NCBI GenBank assembly: GCA_964474045.1
Contig: CAYYRC010000005.1
Coordinates: forward strand, 80,048 to 144,047
DNA: 64,000 bases
Origin: JACJWR01 sp964474045
Lineage (GTDB): Bacteria > Actinomycetota > Actinomycetes > S36-B12 > UBA10799
Reading direction: 5' to 3'
Below are positions 25,128-32,840 of the stretch, piece by piece. Under the pieces are notes generated by a model. The model was given only the letters and a program-made list of their open reading frames with translations, searched no databases and was not told the origin of the DNA. Positions within the stretch are counted from its first letter, which is position 1, and the number at the start of each line of letters is the position of its first letter. The position numbers and the translations under genes are program-made.

Positions 25128-26591
25128 ATGCACTCCCGCGTCCCGCTGTTCGCCCCCGGCGATCTGATCGGCGGACGCTACCGGCTCGAGGACGACGTCG
25201 TGCTGGCGCCGGCGACTCAGACCTGGCTCGGAATGGACGAGCGCCTGAAGCGGCGGGTGACGCTCCGGATCATCCCTGCGGACTCCCCCGCGGCCTCGCT
25301 GCTGCCCGCAGCAGCGGCGCGGGCAGCCCGCATCGACAGCCGCTACGTGCTGCCCGTACTGGACATCGTGCCGGACCGCGGCATCCTGGCGATGGTCACG
25401 GACTGGACCGACTGGCCGGCGTTGGGCTACCTGGGCCGGGAGCCCATGTCGGCGCGGCGGGCCGTAGAGACCACCATGGCCATCGGCCAGGCACTCTTGG
25501 CGCTCGACGCAGAGGGCGTTCACCACGGTCGGCTGCACCCGGACACAGTTCACCTGGATGGCAACGGCCAGGTGAAGCTCCGGGGCGCGGAGGTCGATGT
25601 CGCTCTGCACGGCTCCGGCATGACCGCGCGGGCGGCGGCTCGCGCGGATGCCGCAGCCTTGGTCGGGCTGCTCTACCTGTGCCTCACCGGAACTTGGCCG
25701 GAGGAGCTCGCCGACCCCAGCCGAAGGGGGCTGATCCCGACCATCCCGGCACCGAGCCGACTGGTGCCCGACGTCCCCAGCAACCTCAACAACCTCACAC
25801 TGCGGGCGATGGACGAGGCCGCTCGCGGCCTCGCCGACGTTCGCAGCCTCATGGCTGCCCTCGCCGTGGCCCTCGACGACATGGCGCAGCGGCAGCGCGA
25901 GGCGGCGACGCCGGGGGAACCGCGGCGCTGGCGCCACGCTGGCCGGGCGGCCGTGGCGCTCGGGGTCGCCACCATCATCGCCGGCCTCACCATGACCGGC
26001 ATCACCCAGGCTGCCCAGGAGCGTGCCGCTGTGGGTGCCGACCAGGCCCCCATACGCACCGATGACGGCAATCTGGCCGCGCCGTCGGCCGCGCCCGCGG
26101 TCGGACCCACCGAGAAGGCCCAGCCGATCGTGGCCATGGCCACGCTCGATCCAGACGGCGACGGCAGCGAGTACCCATCTCTGCTCGGCAACATCGTCGA
26201 CGGCGACGCGGGGACGGCGTGGATGAGCAAGGGCTACTACTCGGCCGACATCGGTGGCAAGCGCGGCGTCGGGGTCGTCCTCGACCTCGGCAGCGACAAG
26301 GAGGTGACCAGCCTCGATCTGCAGCTGACCGGCACCTCGACGGACTTCTCGTTGCTGGTGGGGGAGGCTCCCGACGGCGCCCTCGAGTCGTTCCGCTCGG
26401 TCTCGCAGACCCGCGGGGCAGGTCAGAGCGTGCTCGTGCGGCTGCCCCGTCCGACCAGGGCCAGGGCCGTCGTCATCTGGTTCACCAAGCTGAGCAACAC
26501 CGCCAACTCGATCGGTGACTCCGGTTATCGCGCCGGGATCCGGTCGGCCACCGTCTACAGCACCGACGGCACCGACGGCACCCGGCAGTGA
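25128..26591 (+). CDS. MurJ-associated pseudokinase with extracellular discoidin-like domain
   Basis: 487 residues: an intracellular protein-kinase-like domain (about 1-260), one helix (about 285-303) and an outer beta domain (about 330-480) reminiscent of F5/8-type carbohydrate-binding folds (LGNIVDGDAGTAWMSKGYYS, GVVLDLGS). Catalytic elements are lost: HHGRLHPDTV replaces the HRD loop and LRGAEVDVAL replaces DFG. In M. tuberculosis the equivalent domain is fused to MviN and, when phosphorylated by PknB, recruits FhaA; both partners are present in this window, so the same checkpoint on lipid II export is inferred. Overlaps sigM by 4 bp. Confidence 0.82.
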   Translation: MHSRVPLFAPGDLIGGRYRLEDDVVLAPATQTWLGMDERLKRRVTLRIIPADSPAASLLPAAAARAARIDSRYVLPVLDIVPDRGILAMVTDWTDWPALGYLGREPMSARRAVETTMAIGQALLALDAEGVHHGRLHPDTVHLDGNGQVKLRGAEVDVALHGSGMTARAAARADAAALVGLLYLCLTGTWPEELADPSRRGLIPTIPAPSRLVPDVPSNLNNLTLRAMDEAARGLADVRSLMAALAVALDDMAQRQREAATPGEPRRWRHAGRAAVALGVATIIAGLTMTGITQAAQERAAVGADQAPIRTDDGNLAAPSAAPAVGPTEKAQPIVAMATLDPDGDGSEYPSLLGNIVDGDAGTAWMSKGYYSADIGGKRGVGVVLDLGSDKEVTSLDLQLTGTSTDFSLLVGEAPDGALESFRSVSQTRGAGQSVLVRLPRPTRARAVVIWFTKLSNTANSIGDSGYRAGIRSATVYSTDGTDGTRQ

Positions 26592-27271
26592 CCGACGGCG
26601 GCGACCTGCCGGTCGGCGATGCGAACACCGGGGCGACTCCAGCCACCGACAAAGAGCTGCTGGCAGCTCACGTCGCGGGGGACCCGAGGGCATTCGAGCA
26701 GATCTTTCTGCGCCACCGCGACCGCCTTTGGGCCGTCGCCCTGCGCACCACGGGCGAGCCGGAAGAGGCCGCCGATGCTCTGCAAGATGCGATGATCTCC
26801 GCCTTCCGCTCCGCCGGGTCCTATCGCGGCGACGCGGCGGTCACCACCTGGCTGCACCGCATCGTCGTCAACGCCTGTCTGGACCGGCTGCGACGACGGC
26901 GCTCGCGGGCCACCGTCGCTCTCCCGGGCGACAACCCAGCCGGCGGCCAGGACACTCTGGCCGATCCGCACGACCGCATCGGGAACCTGGAGCTCGCGAT
27001 CGAGCTCGAGCGGGCGCTGGCCAAGCTGCCGCCGGAGCAGCGCGATCCCATCGTGCTCGTCGACGTCCATGGCTACCGAGTAGCGGAGGCAGCGGAGATC
27101 CTGTCCGTCCCGTCCGGCACCATCAAGAGCCGCTGCGCCCGCGGCAGGGCAAGGCTGGCGACCGCCCTGTCCGGCCTCCGACCGGGGGTGGCTGATGGGA
27201 ACCCTGGTTCGCAGCGCTCCGTCTCACCGGGGACGGCCGAGCACGAGGGAGGAGGTGGCAGCCAGCGATGA
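26588..27271 (+). CDS. sigM: ECF-type RNA polymerase sigma factor SigM
   Basis: 227 residues, GTG overlapping the preceding stop (GTGA). Region 2 (about 20-100) includes DLLAAHV-like start, FEQIFLRHRDRLWAVALRTTGEPEEAADALQDAMISAF and TWLHRIVVNACLDRLRR; region 4 (about 130-190) includes ALAKLPPEQRDPIVLVDVHGYRVAEAAEILSVPSGTIKSRCARGRARL. No extra C-terminal domain beyond a short tail. Position between the murJ/pseudokinase pair and trxB, followed by a coupled membrane protein, identifies SigM. Usually controls envelope or late-stage genes. Confidence 0.92.
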   Translation: MTDGGDLPVGDANTGATPATDKELLAAHVAGDPRAFEQIFLRHRDRLWAVALRTTGEPEEAADALQDAMISAFRSAGSYRGDAAVTTWLHRIVVNACLDRLRRRRSRATVALPGDNPAGGQDTLADPHDRIGNLELAIELERALAKLPPEQRDPIVLVDVHGYRVAEAAEILSVPSGTIKSRCARGRARLATALSGLRPGVADGNPGSQRSVSPGTAEHEGGGGSQR

Positions 27272-27924
27272 CCGAGGATTCACCGGAGTCAGCCGATCCC
27301 TGGCTCGACGCCGCCCTGTCCCAGCTCGACCCGCCGCACATCCCGATGGAGGTGTCGGCCCGGATCGTCGATGCGCTTGCTGTGGAGTCGGAGACCCGGT
27401 CGGCGGCCGCCGCGGGGGTCGCCCCCATCGCGCCCAGGCGTCGACGCTGGATCTGGGCCGCTGCCGGGGTCGCCGCAGCCGGGCTGGTCGCCACGGCGCT
27501 CGTGGTGGACCGGGCCGACGCCCCGATTCCCGCAACTGTGGCAGGCGGCCAGTGGGCTGGGTTGCAGACCATCCCCGTGAGCACGGGAAGCGACTACTCC
27601 GAGGCGAACGTGGACGCCCTCGTCCAGAGGTTCCTGCGCTCCCCCGCCCTGCCGGTAGCCCCGCCCGACACGGTCTCGCGCACCTTCGCCGCCTCCGAGG
27701 CGGGCATGTCGGCCTGCCTCAGCGCGGTGGGGTACTCCCCGGACGACCTGGCGATGCTGGACATCGCCAGGTACGGCAGCCGCCCGGTGGCGGTGATGGC
27801 CTACCTAGACGGCACGGGGGATCCGACGGCCGACGTTGTGGTGGTGGGAACGGGCTGCAGCGCCAACCAGCCCGACGTCCACCTGCGGCACGTGACCACC
27901 CTGGCCCAGCGCGGCGGCGGCTGA
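27268..27924 (+). CDS. Putative membrane anti-sigma factor for SigM
   Basis: 218 residues, ATG overlapping the sigM stop (ATGA), which signals translational coupling. A short acidic cytoplasmic domain (about 1-65, PWLDAALSQLDPPHIPMEVSARIVDAL) is followed by a helix (about 71-89) and an outer domain with two cysteines (in SACLSAVGYS and GTGCSAN) that may form a disulfide. No HxxxCxxC zinc motif. Equivalent in position to mycobacterial Rv3912 (RsmA). Predicted to hold SigM at the membrane; release signal unknown. Confidence 0.75.
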   Translation: MTEDSPESADPWLDAALSQLDPPHIPMEVSARIVDALAVESETRSAAAAGVAPIAPRRRRWIWAAAGVAAAGLVATALVVDRADAPIPATVAGGQWAGLQTIPVSTGSDYSEANVDALVQRFLRSPALPVAPPDTVSRTFAASEAGMSACLSAVGYSPDDLAMLDIARYGSRPVAVMAYLDGTGDPTADVVVVGTGCSANQPDVHLRHVTTLAQRGGG

Positions 27925-27928
27925 CCCT

Positions 27929-27955
27929 GGAATAGGGCCACTGCCTAAGATCGTT
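27929..27955 (+). promoter_or_regulatory. SigR/SigH-type thiol-stress promoter of trxB
   Basis: GGAAT (27929-27933), 19 nt, GTT (27953-27955) matches the actinobacterial SigR/SigH pattern GGAAT-N18/19-GTT known upstream of thioredoxin operons. The expected start would fall just after, where GTTGC-CACT-GCAAC (27953-27966) can form a small hairpin. A TAAGAT sequence at 27946-27951 lacks a -35 at the right distance. Confidence 0.7.
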
Positions 27956-27988
27956 GCCACTGCAACAATCTCTTGGAAGAGGGCGTAC

Positions 27989-28921
27989 ATGGTCGACGTG
28001 CGGAACGTCATCATCATCGGATCCGGACCCGCGGGCTACACCGCGGCGATCTATGCGGCCCGCGCGCAACTGGCTCCCCTGCTGTTCGAGGGAGCGGTCA
28101 CCGCGGGAGGCGCCCTGATGCAGACCACCGAGGTCGAGAACTTCCCGGGCTTCCCGGAGGGCATCATGGGCCCAGAGCTGATGGAGCACATGCGCGCCCA
28201 GGCTTGCCGCTTCGGCACCGAGATGATCACCGACGACGTGACCTCGGTGCAGCTCGCAGGCGACGTCAAGCGCGTCGTGGACGGAGCCGGCAACGAGTAC
28301 CTGGCGAAGTCCGTCATCATTGCCACGGGTTCCGGCTTCCGCGAGTTGGGCCTCGACAACGAGCGAAGCCTGTGCGGACACGGCGTGTCGTACTGCGCCA
28401 CCTGTGACGGCTTCTTCTTCCGGGACCAGGAGATCCTCGTCGTGGGCGGCGGCGACTCGGCGATGGAGGAGGCCTCATTCCTCTCGCGCTTCGCCAGCAA
28501 GGTGACGATCGTGCACCGGCGCGACGAGTTCCGCGCCAGCAAGATCATGATCGATCGTGCGTTGTCGAACCCGAAGATCGAAGTGGCGTGGGACTCGGTC
28601 GTGACGCAACTGCTGGGCGATCCCAAGCTCTCCGGCGCCGTGCTCACCAATGTCAAGACCGGCACTCAGACCACACTGCCAGTGACCGGGGTGTTCGTCG
28701 CCATCGGGCATGACCCGCGCTCGGAGCTGTTCCGCGGACAGGTCGATCTCGACGAGGCTGGCTACGTGCTCACCCAGGCCGGCTCGACGGCCACCAACCT
28801 GGACGGCGTCTTCGCCTGTGGCGACGTGGTGGACCACACCTATCGTCAGGCCATCACCGCCGCCGGGACCGGCTGCGCCGCCGCGCTGGATGCGGAGCGG
28901 TGGCTGGCGGCACAGTCCTGA
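27989..28921 (+). CDS. trxB: Thioredoxin reductase
   Basis: 310 residues. FAD-binding GSGPAGYTAAIYAAR at the N-terminus, redox motif CATC in GVSYCATCDGFFF, NADPH-binding VVGGGDSAMEEASFLSRFA and HRRDEFRAS, and the C-terminal FAD motif GVFACGDVVDHTYRQAITAAGTG are all present. Reduces thioredoxin with NADPH in the cytoplasm. Spaced 69 bp from trxA, which has its own -10-like box (TAGGCT 28928-28933). The upstream SigR-type promoter implies thiol-oxidative induction. Confidence 0.97.
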   Translation: MVDVRNVIIIGSGPAGYTAAIYAARAQLAPLLFEGAVTAGGALMQTTEVENFPGFPEGIMGPELMEHMRAQACRFGTEMITDDVTSVQLAGDVKRVVDGAGNEYLAKSVIIATGSGFRELGLDNERSLCGHGVSYCATCDGFFFRDQEILVVGGGDSAMEEASFLSRFASKVTIVHRRDEFRASKIMIDRALSNPKIEVAWDSVVTQLLGDPKLSGAVLTNVKTGTQTTLPVTGVFVAIGHDPRSELFRGQVDLDEAGYVLTQAGSTATNLDGVFACGDVVDHTYRQAITAAGTGCAAALDAERWLAAQS

Positions 28922-28990
28922 GCGCATAGGCTTAGGCCGTTCGCCGCGGACCCACCGGACCGCGCGTCCCAAACATCAAGGAGTTGACCC

Positions 28991-29314
28991 ATGGCCGGAC
29001 CCGTGATCGTGACCGACGCCGACTTCGCAGCCAAGGTGCTGGGCAGCGACAAGCCCGTGCTCGTGGACTTCTGGGCGGCGTGGTGCGGACCCTGCAAGCA
29101 AGTAGCCCCCATCTTGGATGAGATCGCCGCCGAGCACGACGGCCTCACCATCGCCAAGATGAACGTGGACGAGAACCCGGTCACGCCAGCCAGCTACGGA
29201 ATCACCAGCATCCCCACGCTGAACGTCTACTCCGGCGGCGAGCTGGTCAAGCAGGTCATCGGCGCGAAGCCCAAGCAAGTGCTGCTTCGGGAGCTGGCCG
29301 ACTACCTCGGCTGA
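28991..29314 (+). CDS. trxA: Thioredoxin
   Basis: 107 residues of classic thioredoxin fold: VLVDFWAAWCGPCKQVAPILDEIA with the active site W31-C-G-P-C35, MNVDENP, and the cis-proline loop YGITSIPTLNVYSGG. Cytoplasmic dithiol reductant fed by TrxB. AAGGAG precedes the ATG at a good distance. Corresponds to mycobacterial trxC at the same locus. Confidence 0.97.
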   Translation: MAGPVIVTDADFAAKVLGSDKPVLVDFWAAWCGPCKQVAPILDEIAAEHDGLTIAKMNVDENPVTPASYGITSIPTLNVYSGGELVKQVIGAKPKQVLLRELADYLG

Positions 29315-29357
29315 TCGGGCCGAGTCTCGTCCACGCCCGCCCCGACCCGGCAGCGCC

Positions 29358-30458
29358 ATGACCACCACCCAGACCGTCGCCCTGGGCGACACCGGCCCCG
29401 TCGTGGCCGAGGTGCGCTCGCGGCTGGTACTGCTCGGTCACTTGCCCAAGGGAGCGGGCGGCAGCGACTTCGACGACGACGTCGACCGGGCGGTGCGGGC
29501 CTTCCAGCAGTCACGAGGCCTGGTGGTGGATGGCCTGGTGGGCGCGGACACGTTCCGTCGCCTGGAAGAGGCTCGCTGGCAGCTGGGCGACCGCGTCCTG
29601 TGGTTCTCGGCCGCTCACCCGCACGCCGGCGACGACGTCTTGGAGCTGCAGAAGCGGTTGAAGCAGCTGGGGTTCTTCCGTGGCCGCGTCGTGGGCATCT
29701 TCGGCCGGGAGACGGATGCGGCGCTACGTGAATTCCAACAGGAGTACGGAATCATCGCGGATGGTACCTGCGGGCTCAACACTGTGGTCGCGCTCCGACG
29801 GATCGAGCCCTCGTTCGAGGGCGGTATGCCCGATCATCTGTGGGACGAGCATGCGCACTCGACCAGCCTGACGGGCATCGCCGACAAGCTGATCGTGGTC
29901 GATCCGGCTCACGGCGGCCCGGAGCTGGGCGACGCGGGATATGGCCTGATGGAGGCCTACGTGGCCGATGACCTGGCCCGCCGGATCGAGGGCCGGCTGG
30001 CGGCGATCGGCACCCAGGTGCTGCTCACTCGGCCGCCTTCTGACGCGGCTACCGAGTACGTGTCGGAGGCACGCAGGGCAGCCCTGGCAAATCGCGTCAA
30101 CGCCGACCTGGTGATCTCTCTGCATACCGACTCAGCTCCGAGCGCGCGGCCGCATGGCGTGGCCACCTACTACTTCGGCAACGGTCGCGAACACTCGGTC
30201 CTGGGCAAGCGGTTCGCGGAGCTGGTGCAGGACGAGGTCACGCGCCGGACTGGTCTGTTGGACTGTCGATCTCACAGCAAGACGTGGGACCTGTTGCGGC
30301 TGACGCGGATGCCGACCGTGCGCATAGAGGTCGGGTACCTGTCACATGCGGGCGACGCCGCCTGGCTTCATCAGCGTCGGTTCCGCAACGAGCTCGCCGC
30401 CGCCATCGCCGCCGCTTCGGTAGCTTTCTACTCCCCCGCCACCCTCACCCGCGGCTAG
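29358..30458 (+). CDS. cwlM: CwlM-type N-acetylmuramoyl-L-alanine amidase domain protein
   Basis: 366 residues without a signal peptide. Two peptidoglycan-binding-1 repeats (about 10-65, VAEVRSRLVLLGHL; and about 85-145, VLELQKRLKQLGFFRG), then an Amidase_3 domain (about 170-355). Putative zinc ligands: His in VVDPAHGG, Glu in LMEAYVADDLARRI, His in VISLHTDS; the catalytic-type glutamate is in VRIEVGYLSH. Despite an intact-looking site, mycobacterial CwlM is cytoplasmic and, when phosphorylated by PknB, activates MurA; the lack of a signal peptide here supports a similar regulatory role. Sits between trxA and parB as in mycobacteria. Confidence 0.88.
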   Translation: MTTTQTVALGDTGPVVAEVRSRLVLLGHLPKGAGGSDFDDDVDRAVRAFQQSRGLVVDGLVGADTFRRLEEARWQLGDRVLWFSAAHPHAGDDVLELQKRLKQLGFFRGRVVGIFGRETDAALREFQQEYGIIADGTCGLNTVVALRRIEPSFEGGMPDHLWDEHAHSTSLTGIADKLIVVDPAHGGPELGDAGYGLMEAYVADDLARRIEGRLAAIGTQVLLTRPPSDAATEYVSEARRAALANRVNADLVISLHTDSAPSARPHGVATYYFGNGREHSVLGKRFAELVQDEVTRRTGLLDCRSHSKTWDLLRLTRMPTVRIEVGYLSHAGDAAWLHQRRFRNELAAAIAAASVAFYSPATLTRG

Positions 30459-30556
30459 CTGGTCGGCGCGGACCGGCGGGGCAGCAGCAACGCGACGAGG
30501 AAGCCAAGCACCACGCCGGCGACCAGGATGCCGACGATCTTCGCCACGTTCTTCAT
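30455..30556 (-). CDS. 33-residue single-helix membrane protein
   Basis: ATG 30556 follows GGAAGGA with a 5-nt spacer. The frame encodes a short basic start (MKNVAKIV), a hydrophobic helix (about residues 8-25, rich in V, L, G) and a basic tail PRRSAPTS. The stop overlaps the cwlM stop convergently. It lies 38 bp after... i.e. upstream of, parB's 3' end on the same strand, so it would be transcribed after parB. Strong ribosome site, membrane-like composition and exact fit between genes favour a real gene. No family recognised. Confidence 0.6.
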   Translation of the reverse strand: MKNVAKIVGILVAGVVLGFLVALLLPRRSAPTS

Positions 30557-30594
30557 GGTGTTCCTTCCATCCGACCGAACCCAGGTGATTCGCG

Positions 30595-31647
30595 CTACTG
30601 CCACGTGTCGGGGCTCTTCAAGGCCTCAACGATGCGCGCGAAGTCCTCAGGCGAGGAGAAGTCGATGCTGATTCTTCCACGTTTAGCCGACCCGGTGATG
30701 ACCACCCGGGTATCGAGCTTGTCACCCAGCTCGTCGGCAACGTGCTCGAGACCGGTCGGCTTGCCGGAACGGCGCCGCCGCCGGCGCTTGGGCTCCCCGT
30801 CGCCGAGCGAGACCGCCTCCTCCAAACCGCGCACACTCATGCCCTCAGCCACGGCGCGCTTCGCCAGCTCCTCCACCCGCCCCGGATCGTCCACTCCGGC
30901 CAGCGCCCGGGCATGCCCGGCCGAGAGCACACCAGCGGCCACTCTGCGCTGCACCGCCGGCGGGAGCTTGAGCAGCCGCAGACTGTTGGTGACAGCGGGC
31001 CTGGACTTACCCAGCTTGCGGGCGAGTTCTTCCTGAGTGCAGCTGAACTCTTGCAGCAGTTGCTGATAGGCCGCTGCCTCTTCCAGCGCGTTGAGCTGGA
31101 CGCGATGGAGGTTCTCGATCAGGGCATCGCGGAGCAGGTCGTCGTCCGCCGTGTCTCGAACCAGCACGGGGACCATCTGCAGCCCGGCATGCTGAGCCGC
31201 ACGCCATCGGCGCTCGCCTGCCACGATCTCGTAACCGTGGGCGGTCGGGCGGACCACGATCGGCTGCAGGAATCCAACCTCCCGCAGCGAGTGGGCGAGC
31301 TCCTCGATGGCCTCGGGGTCGAACACGGTCCGGGGTTGGCGAGGATTGGCCGCGAGGTCCCCGATGGGCACCTCCCGCAAGGTGACGCCCGGCACGGCGC
31401 TCAGGCCGGACGCCACCGTGTGCGCGCCGCCGGGGTCCGCGAGCCGAACCGCATCGGTAGCGGCGGTAGCAGTGTCAATGTTTCCCGTGAAACTCTCAGG
31501 TGCCGGCATGGCCTGGCCTGCTGCGCCATCACGCAGGTCGACCTCGTCGTGGCTCTCGCCCGGGCGGGCACTGGGCGCGGCGCTCGGCGCGGACGTGGGA
31601 ATCAGGGCACCCAGACCACGGCCCAGACCAATCTTCGCGGGACTCAT
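30595..31647 (-). CDS. parB: Chromosome partitioning protein ParB
   Basis: 350 residues. Starts MSPAKIGLGRGLGALIPTS, the ParA-interacting N-terminal tip. The CTPase/ParB core holds IGDLAANPRQPRTVFD, VGFLQPIVVRPT and YEIVAGERRWRAAQ (GERR motif), then a helix-turn-helix (FSCTQEELARKLGKSRPAVTNSLRLLKLP) and a C-terminal dimer domain. Loads at parS as a CTP-dependent clamp. One parS lies inside this gene and another in the rsmG-jag spacer. 102 bp after parA. Confidence 0.97.
   Translation of the reverse strand: MSPAKIGLGRGLGALIPTSAPSAAPSARPGESHDEVDLRDGAAGQAMPAPESFTGNIDTATAATDAVRLADPGGAHTVASGLSAVPGVTLREVPIGDLAANPRQPRTVFDPEAIEELAHSLREVGFLQPIVVRPTAHGYEIVAGERRWRAAQHAGLQMVPVLVRDTADDDLLRDALIENLHRVQLNALEEAAAYQQLLQEFSCTQEELARKLGKSRPAVTNSLRLLKLPPAVQRRVAAGVLSAGHARALAGVDDPGRVEELAKRAVAEGMSVRGLEEAVSLGDGEPKRRRRRRSGKPTGLEHVADELGDKLDTRVVITGSAKRGRISIDFSSPEDFARIVEALKSPDTWQ
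31479..31494. promoter_or_regulatory. parS: parS site inside parB
   Basis: TGTTTCCCGTGAAACT matches 14 of 16 positions of the parS consensus TGTTTCACGTGAAACA. A parS inside parB is a common actinobacterial arrangement. Confidence 0.75.
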
Positions 31648-31719
31648 CGGCGACCTTTCGTTGACGCAGGCCTCAATACTGCGCCATGGCGCCAGGAACG
31701 TCGGTAAACCATGCCGATG

Positions 31720-31728
31720 TGTGGATAA
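31720..31728 (-). promoter_or_regulatory. DnaA box in the parA-parB spacer
   Basis: TGTGGATAA, complement of TTATCCACA (perfect consensus), in the 102-bp spacer between parA and parB. Confidence 0.6.
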
Positions 31729-31749
31729 CTCGGCGGCGGCGACCCGCTG

Positions 31750-32547
31750 CTACTCGGACTGGACAGGACCGCGGTCGCCGAACTCGATCGCGGCTCTGCG
31801 GTAGGCGTCGGCAGCGGCCGACGCCGGATCGTAGGTCAGCACGGTCTGGCCGTGCGAGGGCGCCTCCGACAGCCGTACCGCGCGCGGGATCGTCGTGTCC
31901 AGAACGGCGTCACCGAAGTGAGCTCGCACCTCCTCGGCTACTTGTCCCGACAGCCGCGTCCGCGCATCTGACATCGTCAGCAGGATCGCCGAGACCTCGA
32001 GGGTCGGGTTGAGGTGCGCGCGCACGAGCTCGATTGTCTTGAGCAGCTGGCCCAGGCCTTCCAGCGCGTAGTACTCGCACTGGATGGGGATGAGAATCTC
32101 CTCCGCGGCGACCAGGGCGTTCAAGGTGAGAAGCCCCAAGCTAGGAGGGCAGTCGATGAGCACATAGTCGGGCTGGGGACTGTCGCCACCGATCTGGCCG
32201 ACCATCGCCTCGATGGCCCGGCGCAGTCGATACTCGCGGGCCACAGTTGACACCAACTCGATCTCAGCACCCGCCAAATCGATCGTGGCCGGCACGGCGC
32301 GCACCCCGGGGAGGTCCGGGCAGTCGTAGGTGGCGGATTCCAGTGCGCTGCCGTCGATCAGCACCTCGTAGCTGCTCTGCACCCCCACCCGGTGGTCGAT
32401 CCCGAGCGCCGTAGACGCATTACCCTGCGGATCCAGGTCGATCACAAGCACGCTAGTACCGCGCTCGGCCAAGGCCGCCGCGAGGTTGACCGTCGAGGTG
32501 GTCTTACCGACCCCACCCTTCTGGTTGGCGACGGCGATGATCCTCAA
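31750..32547 (-). CDS. parA: Chromosome partitioning ATPase ParA
   Basis: 265 residues from TTG 32547. AGGAGG lies 7 nt upstream and no better start exists before IIAVANQKGGVGKTT, the deviant Walker A with its signature lysine. VLVIDLDPQGNAS, VLIDCPPSLGLLT and IPIQCEYYALEGLGQL are further ParA/MinD motifs. ATP-dependent segregation of ParB-parS complexes. The TTG overlaps the stop of an upstream small ORF (TTGA), suggesting coupling. Many actinobacterial ParA proteins have a disordered N-terminal extension; here it appears to be a separate reading frame. Confidence 0.93.
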   Translation of the reverse strand: MRIIAVANQKGGVGKTTSTVNLAAALAERGTSVLVIDLDPQGNASTALGIDHRVGVQSSYEVLIDGSALESATYDCPDLPGVRAVPATIDLAGAEIELVSTVAREYRLRRAIEAMVGQIGGDSPQPDYVLIDCPPSLGLLTLNALVAAEEILIPIQCEYYALEGLGQLLKTIELVRAHLNPTLEVSAILLTMSDARTRLSGQVAEEVRAHFGDAVLDTTIPRAVRLSEAPSHGQTVLTYDPASAAADAYRRAAIEFGDRGPVQSE

Positions 32548-32840
32548 GACGAGCCCTCCTCTGCGTTGCGCCCCTGTTCGTCGTGCTCGGTGAGCTGCTC
32601 TGTGGGCCACCCCAGGCCCGGTCCCGTGGGCAGGCCCACCGAACCGCTGTCGATCGAGTTCGCACGCGAAGGCGGCAGGGAGGACGGCTGCTGCCGCGGC
32701 AGGCCCGCAGGATCCCCACCGCCGCTCAGCACGGGCCAGCCCAGTCCGGCAGCGGCTCGAAACCCGACCTGACCACCGTGGGTTCCCGGCTGTTGCACGT
32801 CGTCATCGTCGCGGGCTTCCTCGCGCGCAACCTCGGTCAT
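32544..32840 (-). CDS. Coupled 98-aa ORF between rsmG and parA
   Basis: ATG 32840 overlaps the rsmG stop (ATGA), and its TGA (32546-32544) overlaps the ParA TTG start (TTGA). The product is acidic and disordered, starting MTEVAREEARDDDDVQQPG, rich in G, P and S, ending TEHDEQGRNAEEGSS. Codon third positions are GC-rich, like real genes. It resembles the disordered leader found fused to ParA in relatives but sits in another frame. Either a separate coupled protein or a frame-separated ParA extension (by a natural frameshift or an indel). Confidence 0.55.
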   Translation of the reverse strand: MTEVAREEARDDDDVQQPGTHGGQVGFRAAAGLGWPVLSGGGDPAGLPRQQPSSLPPSRANSIDSGSVGLPTGPGLGWPTEQLTEHDEQGRNAEEGSS

